Source: CALMEC01 sp963706315 (lineage in GTDB: Bacteria > Actinomycetota > Thermoleophilia > Miltoncostaeales > Miltoncostaeaceae). From it: 64,000 nucleotides of DNA. Shown one piece after another: positions 58,939 through 64,000 of this stretch; positions within the stretch are counted from its first letter, which is position 1; each line of letters starts with the position of its first letter. A model generated the notes under the pieces. The model saw only the letters and a list, made by a program, of their open reading frames with translations, was not told the DNA's origin and did not search any database. The stretch lies in contig CAVPMA010000014.1 in NCBI GenBank assembly GCA_963706315.1, positions 124,001 to 188,000 on the forward strand. Direction: 5' to 3'. Position numbers and translations under genes: made by a program.

Positions 58939-59517
58939 TCATGCCCGCTCGGAGGCGGCACGAACCGGCCGGGAGACCAGATCGAGGGTGCGGACGACCG
59001 CCGCGTCGGTCACCGGCCCGTCCCCCCGGACCACCAGGCTGATGTCGCCGATGGCGATGGCGAGCACCCGGGACGACGCACCCGGCGTGTCGACGCGCGC
59101 GCCGCGCGCCCCGCTGATCTCCCGCGGGTTCCAGGCCTTCCCATGGAGCGTGTCGAGCGGCTCGACGGCCGCGCCCCCACCAATGCTCGTGGCGACCTGG
59201 TGGTCCGGCCATCTACTGGCGGCGACGAGCATCGCGCCCCCGTCGGGGCCCGTCCAGGTGCGGATGACGGCCTCGCGAAAGCCGACCTCCTCGAAGCCCT
59301 TCGAGGTGACTCCCCCTCGCCGCGCGAAGATCCCCTCCAGGGTCGGGGCGTCGATGCTCTTGATCTGGCTGCTCGTCTGGTCGAGGCCGGGCTGCGTCGG
59401 GAGGATCCTGACGAGCTCGGTGAGGTTCACGGCGTCGGTGCCGTCCTGATCGGGTGAGTTGGCGCCGCAGCCGGCGAGGGCCAGCACCGCGACGAGCAGG
59501 ATGATGATGCGCCACAT
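58939..59517 (-). CDS. Lipoprotein of unknown function
   Basis: 192 residues from ATG 59517. A short signal peptide (MWRIIILLVAVLALAGC) ends in a perfect lipobox LAGC, so it is a lipid-anchored surface protein. The mature part is mixed alpha/beta with FEEVGFREAVIRTWTGPDGGAML and ISLVVRGDGPVTDAAVVRTLD. No family recognised, no cofactor motif. It lies just upstream of hflX on the same strand, but a functional link is not evident. Confidence 0.75.
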   Translation of the reverse strand: MWRIIILLVAVLALAGCGANSPDQDGTDAVNLTELVRILPTQPGLDQTSSQIKSIDAPTLEGIFARRGGVTSKGFEEVGFREAVIRTWTGPDGGAMLVAASRWPDHQVATSIGGGAAVEPLDTLHGKAWNPREISGARGARVDTPGASSRVLAIAIGDISLVVRGDGPVTDAAVVRTLDLVSRPVRAASERA

Positions 59518-59689
59518 CGCGGGTCAGCTTAGACCCGGTTGTGGCGGACCGGCCCATCCTGCGGGTTCCGGGTTAACAAACCCTCAACCAATGGTAAGGG
59601 TATGCGGCAACCCCTCTCGCTAACATTCCTCCAACACCGCCAATGCCGAAACCGAGTTCCGGAGTTCTCCGGAAAGGAGTCGATACCCG

Positions 59690-60592
59690 ATGAGTCTTGC
59701 CGCCCAAAAGGCGCAGAACACCCTCAGAACCTTCGTGCTGCTCGCGGCGCTCACCGCGCTGCTGCTCGTGATCGGGCAGTTGGTGGGCGGCCGCAGCGGC
59801 CTCATCCTCTTCGCCGGCATCTCCGTGGTGATCAACATCGCGATGTACTGGTTCAGCGGCTCGATGGCACTGAAGATGAACAAGGCGGTCGAGATCGACG
59901 AGTCGCAGGCGCCCGACCTCCACAGGATGGTGGCGCAGATCGCCGTCCGCGCCGGGATCCCGAAGCCGAAGGTGTACATGACGCCCGCCGAGCAGCCGAA
60001 CGCGTTCGCCACCGGCCGCAACCCGAAGCACGCGGCCGTCGCCGTCACGCAGGGCATCGTCCAGACGCTGTCGCAGCGTGAGCTCGAGGGCGTCCTGGCG
60101 CACGAGATGGCCCACATCCGCAACCGCGACATTCTCATCGCCAGCATCGCGGCGATGGTCGCCGGTGTGATCTCCGCCATCGCGAACTGGCTCCAGTTCT
60201 CGATGTTCTTCGGCGGGGACGACAACGACAGCCCGCTCGGCTTCGTCGGGATGCTCGCCACGATCATCCTCGCCCCGATCGCGGCGATGATCATCCAGAT
60301 GGCGCTCTCACGCCAGCGCGAGTTCCAGGCCGACGCGACCGGCGCCGAGTTCCTGGGCGACGGCAGCGGCCTCGCCGACGCCCTCGAGACGCTCGAGCGC
60401 GGCGCCCATGCGATCCCCCTTCAGGTCAATCCGTCGGCGGCGCCGCTCTACATCGTCAACCCGCTCGCCGCGTTCGGCAAGCGTGGGATGGCGAACCTGT
60501 TCTCGAGCCACCCGCCCACCGAGGAGCGCGTCCGTCGCCTCCGGTCGTACAGCGGATTGCTCATGACCGCACCCAGGGGGTTGGAAGCTTGA
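59690..60592 (+). CDS. htpX: Membrane zinc protease HtpX
   Basis: 300 residues from ATG 59690, ten bases after AAAGGAG. Two N-terminal membrane helices (FVLLAALTALLLVIGQL; LILFAGISVVINIAMYWF). The M48 zinc motif is LAHEMAHIRNRD, and the third ligand Glu lies in RQREFQADATGAEFLG. Two further helices separate these. HtpX degrades misfolded membrane proteins. A small hairpin CCGGAG-TT-CTCCGG (59659-59672) abuts the ribosome site and may tune translation. The downstream 88-residue gene overlaps its stop. Confidence 0.95.
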   Translation: MSLAAQKAQNTLRTFVLLAALTALLLVIGQLVGGRSGLILFAGISVVINIAMYWFSGSMALKMNKAVEIDESQAPDLHRMVAQIAVRAGIPKPKVYMTPAEQPNAFATGRNPKHAAVAVTQGIVQTLSQRELEGVLAHEMAHIRNRDILIASIAAMVAGVISAIANWLQFSMFFGGDDNDSPLGFVGMLATIILAPIAAMIIQMALSRQREFQADATGAEFLGDGSGLADALETLERGAHAIPLQVNPSAAPLYIVNPLAAFGKRGMANLFSSHPPTEERVRRLRSYSGLLMTAPRGLEA

Positions 60593-60855
60593 GCATCCGC
60601 GACGAGGTCGCAAAACTGATCGGCAACGAGTCGGCGGCGCACAAACGGCTCATCGAGTACACCGTCCGGCAGCTGAAGTCCGGGCGCGACCTCGAGGCGG
60701 TGCTCGAGGATCCGTACATCACCAACCGCGCCACCCCCGTCGACCGCCGGGCGCTCCTCGAGGAACCGGAGGTGGTCGATGCCGCCGGCGGAGCGATGCT
60801 CGACGATCTCCGCGCAAAGCTCGAAGATCTCATGGGCGGGGCGTCAAGCGGCTAA
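60589..60855 (+). CDS. Small hypothetical protein coupled to htpX
   Basis: 88 residues from a TTG at 60589 that overlaps the htpX stop (TTGA), with GGAAG upstream. Strongly charged and helical: SIRDEVAKLIGNESAAHKRLI, TVRQLKSGRDLEAVLEDPY, ALLEEPEVVDAAGGAMLDDL. No membrane helix or cofactor motif. I do not recognise a named family. Translational coupling suggests it works with or regulates the protease, but there is no direct evidence. Confidence 0.75.
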   Translation: MSIRDEVAKLIGNESAAHKRLIEYTVRQLKSGRDLEAVLEDPYITNRATPVDRRALLEEPEVVDAAGGAMLDDLRAKLEDLMGGASSG

Positions 60856-60942
60856 GATCGGGGGCCGAGCGTCCCAGAGCGATGATGTCCACACGCGGTG
60901 GGACGCGGTTCCCACCGCGTTGTGTGATTTTGGGGGAGGCGT

Positions 60943-62382
60943 GTGAGGCGGTTCCTCGAGGAGAACGAGACCATCTTCCTGTTCGCGCAGGGGCTGGTGT
61001 TCTTCTCCCTCGGTTTCGCAGTGTGGATCCAGCGTCGGCGGGCCACCCGCCTGACCCTGACGCAGTCGCTCATCTGGCTGGCGGCCTTCGCGTTCGTGGA
61101 AGCCCTCGCCGTGTGGGGCTACGTGTTCGTTCCGATCCAGGAGAGCTACCTCGGCGGCGGCCTGGTGGACGGCCTCCTCGTGGTCCGAGCGGTGCTCCAG
61201 ACGGGCGGGTTCCTGTTCCTGCTGCAGTTCGGCCTGCGGCTCGCCGTCCCATCGCCACGCCGCCGGAATCTCTGGACCTCGACCGCTTGCCTCGTCTGGC
61301 TCGGGATCCTCGTCGGTGGCGGGATCATCGCCGGGGACCGCGAATGGTCGGTCGGTCAATGGGAGCGCGCGGTCGAGGCGCTCTCCCGCCACGTCCTCCT
61401 GGTGCCGGCGGCGCTGATCGCCGCCTTCGGCCTGTGGCGCCAGCGCGGCGAGCTCGCCGAGGCGGGCATGCGCGGCATCCGGCCGTACGCCGCCGCGGCG
61501 GCGGGCGTACTCGTCGTCTACGCCGTCATCGCTGGAATCGTCGTGGACCATCCGTTCTGGGAGCCGGGACCCTCGGGGTCCGATCTCTCCCGGTTCGACG
61601 CCGGCGGGATCCAGCTCGCGATCGCCCGGGGCGTCGCCGGCCTGGTGCTGTGCGTCCTCGCCATCAAGCTCCTCGAGATCTTCGATGTCGAGACGAAGCA
61701 GCGGATCGAGACGCTCGACCGCGCGCGGGCGGTGGCGGAGGAGCGCGCGCGCTTCGGCCGCGACTTGCATGACGGCACCATCCAGTCCCTCTACGCCGCG
61801 GGTCTGCACCTGGAGTCCGTGGCGATCACGTCCGATGACGAGGCTACCCGCAGCCAGGTGCGTCAGGTCGTCGAAGGGCTCAACCAGACGATCGCGGGCA
61901 TCCGCGAGTACATCTCGGGCCTTCGCGAGCCCGGTGGGGACGCGCCCTTGGTGGTCGCCCGACTGCAGGATCTCGCGCGGCGGTTCACGGCCGAGACCGG
62001 TGTCGCGGTGAGCTTCCGTGCGCGAGGCGTCGACGACGCGGGACCGTTGCCCGACGAGGCCGGCCAGCACCTCGAGCAGGTTATGCGGGAGGCGCTGTCG
62101 AACGCGGCCCGGCACGGCGGAGCGTCCCTGATCAACGTCGAGCTCACGTTCGCACTCGACGAGCTCGATCTGCTCGTGCAGGACGACGGCTGCGGTATCG
62201 GGCAGCCACCCGAGCGCGAAGGCGAAGGGCTCCGTAACATCAGGGAGCGGGCGCGCCGCATGGGCGGGCGCGCGGAGATCGGTCGAGTCGCGGCGGGGGG
62301 GACGCGCGTCTCGCTTGCGATCCCGCTCGACATCGAAGCGCCCGACGAGTCAGAGTCGCAACCCCAGGAGGTCGTCAGTTGA
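60943..62382 (+). CDS. Membrane sensor histidine kinase, NarL-pair type
   Basis: 479 residues from a GTG at 60943. Seven hydrophobic segments occupy residues 1-245 (for example LFAQGLVFFSLGFAVWI, LIWLAAFAFVEALAVWGYVF, GVLVVYAVIAGIVV). HisKA_3: ARFGRDLHDGTIQSLYAAGLHL with the phosphorylated His. HATPase: VMREALSNAARHGGAS, QDDGCGIG, GEGLRNIRERARRMGG. It probably senses a membrane or envelope signal. The regulator gene starts inside its stop. Confidence 0.92.
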   Translation: MRRFLEENETIFLFAQGLVFFSLGFAVWIQRRRATRLTLTQSLIWLAAFAFVEALAVWGYVFVPIQESYLGGGLVDGLLVVRAVLQTGGFLFLLQFGLRLAVPSPRRRNLWTSTACLVWLGILVGGGIIAGDREWSVGQWERAVEALSRHVLLVPAALIAAFGLWRQRGELAEAGMRGIRPYAAAAAGVLVVYAVIAGIVVDHPFWEPGPSGSDLSRFDAGGIQLAIARGVAGLVLCVLAIKLLEIFDVETKQRIETLDRARAVAEERARFGRDLHDGTIQSLYAAGLHLESVAITSDDEATRSQVRQVVEGLNQTIAGIREYISGLREPGGDAPLVVARLQDLARRFTAETGVAVSFRARGVDDAGPLPDEAGQHLEQVMREALSNAARHGGASLINVELTFALDELDLLVQDDGCGIGQPPEREGEGLRNIRERARRMGGRAEIGRVAAGGTRVSLAIPLDIEAPDESESQPQEVVS

Positions 62383-63044
62383 GCGCGTCCGACATCATCC
62401 GCGTGTTGATCGTGGACGATCATGCGGTGGTCCGGATCGGACTGCGGTCCCTGCTGGCACATACGAGCGGGTTCCGGGTGGTCGGCGAGGCCGGCACCGT
62501 CGCGGAGGCGCGCGCGATGGCAGACCAGGCGAACCCCGACGTGGTGCTCATGGACATCCGGCTCCCGGACGGCAGCGGGGTGGAGGCGTGTCGCGAGATC
62601 AAGAAGGCCCATCCCGACATGCGCGTCGTGATGCTCACCTCGTACAGCGACGAGGAGGCGATCGTCGGCTCCGTGATGGCCGGCGCGAACGGCTACCTCC
62701 TGAAGCAGGCGGACTCCGACCAGCTCACCCGTGCGATCCGCGAGGCCGCGGACGGGGCGTCTTCGCTCGACCCGCGCGCCGCGGGGGCCCTGCTCACGCA
62801 GTTCCGCGAGCTGTCCGCGAAGCAGGCGGAGGCGGAGCTCGCCGGGCTCACCGACCGTGAGCGGCGGATGCTCGCCCTCATCGCGGAGGGGTACACAAAC
62901 CGGGCGATCGGCGAGGTCCTCCACCTGTCGGAGAAGACGGTGCGCAACCACGTGAGCCAGCTGCTGCGAAAGCTCGGTTTCCAGCGCCGCTCCCAGGCGG
63001 CCGCATGGGCCGGCCAGCGCCGCCTCGAGCTTCCCCCCGAGTAG
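62379..63044 (+). CDS. Response regulator, NarL/LuxR family
   Basis: 221 residues from a TTG at 62379 overlapping the kinase stop (TTGA). Receiver: LIVDDHAVVRIGL, phosphoacceptor Asp in VVLMDIRLPDG, VVMLTSYSD, and Lys in YLLKQADSD. C-terminal HTH: LTDRERRMLALIAEGYTNRAIGE, then LSEKTVRNHVSQLLRKLG. It is the DNA-binding output of the upstream membrane kinase. Two such pairs in one window (the other at 24-26 kb) have different sensors. Confidence 0.93.
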   Translation: MSASDIIRVLIVDDHAVVRIGLRSLLAHTSGFRVVGEAGTVAEARAMADQANPDVVLMDIRLPDGSGVEACREIKKAHPDMRVVMLTSYSDEEAIVGSVMAGANGYLLKQADSDQLTRAIREAADGASSLDPRAAGALLTQFRELSAKQAEAELAGLTDRERRMLALIAEGYTNRAIGEVLHLSEKTVRNHVSQLLRKLGFQRRSQAAAWAGQRRLELPPE

Positions 63045-63274
63045 CGCCGCTCACGGGAAAACGAACCCCGTCTTCCGTTCGCAACCCCCTGGTGGCACCT
63101 CGCGACGCGCCACGAGGCACCTACGGCGGGCGTGGCCACGTGGCCGGTCGCTCCGCGGCCAGTTGGCCGGCCACCGGACACCGGTGGGGGCCGGTCGAAC
63201 ACGACGTGCCCGGTCCCGGCAGGCGGTGACGATCTGGGGGCCGGGTCACGGAGGAAGCAGCTAGGGTCACGGCG

Positions 63275-63784
63275 GTGAACCGGGTTCGACGGATCTTCCG
63301 CCCCCAGTACGTCATCCCGACCGTGATCGTCCTGATCATCCTTGGACGCGTCGCCCTGCACTCCGGAGCGGGGCTGACGATCAAGGGCGCCGTCTACGAC
63401 GCCCTTGGGATGGGGGGCGCGTACGCCACCCGGTGGCACACCACGGTGCTGCTCGGGGCGATCGGCGTGGGCCTCGCGCTGGGCCTGTCGCTCCCAGTGC
63501 TCCTCCTGCGCGGCCGGCCCACGCCGATCGTGCTCGACCCCGACGCCGCCCCGCTGGGCGACCCCCGCGACCCGCGTGGCGACGCGCTCATGCACCGGTT
63601 CCCCGGCCTCGGCCGGCGCGCCGACGAGAGTCGGCGTCAGGGCCGCGGTGAGGATCACGAACGTGGTAAGCAACGCCACGAGGATCGCCAGCCTCACCAT
63701 CCGGCCGGCGGGATCCCCCTGTTCCAGCAGGCACTCGCGCAGGCGCAGCGCCTCGCGGCGCAGGGCGGCGCAACGGGGCCGTGA
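63275..63784 (+). CDS. Hypothetical membrane protein, doubtful C-terminal half
   Basis: 169 residues from a GTG at 63275. Two membrane helices are clear (YVIPTVIVLIILGRVAL and TTVLLGAIGVGLALGLSLPVLLL), with AVYDALGMGGAYATRWHT between them. That N-terminal part faintly recalls the first helices of UPF0182 proteins. After about residue 105 the sequence becomes charged and Gln/His/Arg-rich (RRQGRGEDHERGKQRHED), while the opposite strand here reads as a hydrophobic helix (MVRLAILVALLTTFVILTAA). So the real gene may end near 63,620 with a frame problem, and a short minus-strand gene may face it. Confidence 0.45.
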   Translation: MNRVRRIFRPQYVIPTVIVLIILGRVALHSGAGLTIKGAVYDALGMGGAYATRWHTTVLLGAIGVGLALGLSLPVLLLRGRPTPIVLDPDAAPLGDPRDPRGDALMHRFPGLGRRADESRRQGRGEDHERGKQRHEDRQPHHPAGGIPLFQQALAQAQRLAAQGGATGP

Positions 63785-64000
63785 AGGCGCGACCGGGAAT
63801 GCCGCTCGACCTGGCCGGGGGCGGACGCGCGGTGCTGTGGGGACTCGAGACCCCGGACCTCGACGTCAACCTCGTCACGTGGCCGGCGGGGGATGGGGTC
63901 GCCGAGCACGTCAACGACCAGGTCGACGTGCTCCTCGTCGTGGTCGACGGCGGGCTTTGCATCCGCCTCGACGGCAACGACGTTCCCGTGGCCGCGGGGC
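63781..64000 (+). CDS. Cupin-domain protein, partial at right edge
   Basis: Starts at GTG 63781 (overlapping the previous stop) or ATG 63799; 73 residues visible, cut by the window end. The pattern AVLWGLETPDLDVNLVTWPAG, then AEHVNDQVDVLLVVVDGGLCI and RLDGNDVPVAAG is a small cupin barrel with motif 1 partly present (EHVND-DVLLVVVDGG). Function unknown. The missing downstream part should contain motif 2. Confidence 0.7.
   Translation, partial: MKARPGMPLDLAGGGRAVLWGLETPDLDVNLVTWPAGDGVAEHVNDQVDVLLVVVDGGLCIRLDGNDVPVAAG

Overview
The window is about 70% GC, and its genes end and start on ATGA, GTGA or TGATG junctions. GTG and TTG starts are common. Gene order in the middle third (glmU-prs-rplY-pth-mfd-PPIase-mazG-eno-ftsB-DUF501) is typical of Actinomycetota. 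Small families such as DUF1918, the DUF4430 secreted protein, NarL-type two-component pairs and fliW/csrA fit a deep-branching, possibly motile actinobacterium such as Thermoleophilia. The class assignment is inference only.

Layout. 0-1.2 kb: a secreted DUF4430 protein (cut by the left edge) under a cobalamin riboswitch. 1.3-4.2 kb: cupin, membrane protein, CtaG and UspA. 4.4-9.1 kb: three overlapping cation-transport genes, namely a PRC/MgtE-N/CBS protein, a divergent NRAMP carrier and a CtpE-like P-type ATPase. 9.2-12.3 kb: a translationally coupled acyl-CoA set (CoA ligase, hotdog thioesterase, SDR). 12.4-16.3 kb: a second P-type ATPase and small proteins including a c-type haem protein. 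16.4-20.6 kb (minus): DUF6544-like, phosphoketolase and acetate kinase, a route from sugar phosphate to acetate plus ATP. 20.9-23.6 kb: DUF4389 protein, then a shortened carbamate kinase-like gene and an N-terminally truncated OTC-like gene. 24.2-26.4 kb: first kinase/regulator pair. 26.5-28.5 kb: TetR plus DHA2 efflux pump with a matching operator pair. 28.6-32.4 kb: saccharopine dehydrogenase-like, GGDEF/HD-GYP and S4 proteins.

32.5-47.6 kb is a housekeeping core: ilvD, tRNA-Gln(TTG), glmU, prs, cupredoxin, rplY, pth, mfd, PPIase, mazG, eno, ftsB and DUF501. 47.6-48.8 kb: ECF sigma with a membrane partner. 50.0-51.5 kb: fliW and csrA with an omega-like (rpoZ) gene on the opposite strand between them. 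51.5-53.8 kb: HATPase anti-sigma-type protein, L,D-transpeptidase and an unknown conserved gene. 53.8-55.1 kb is sparsely coding and holds very small minus-strand ORFs and a strong inverted repeat. 55.1-57.6 kb: second ECF sigma, zinc-type anti-sigma and FAD reductase. 57.6-64 kb: hflX, lipoprotein, htpX, second kinase/regulator pair, and a cupin cut by the right edge.

At least four genes (near 20,420, 29,743, 32,413 and 53,721) are broken by a single-base shift inside a short homopolymer, with the correct continuation readable in the next frame. This looks more like residual sequencing error than gene decay, so those genes are probably intact in the organism. No insertion sequence, prophage, CRISPR array or replication origin was recognised.
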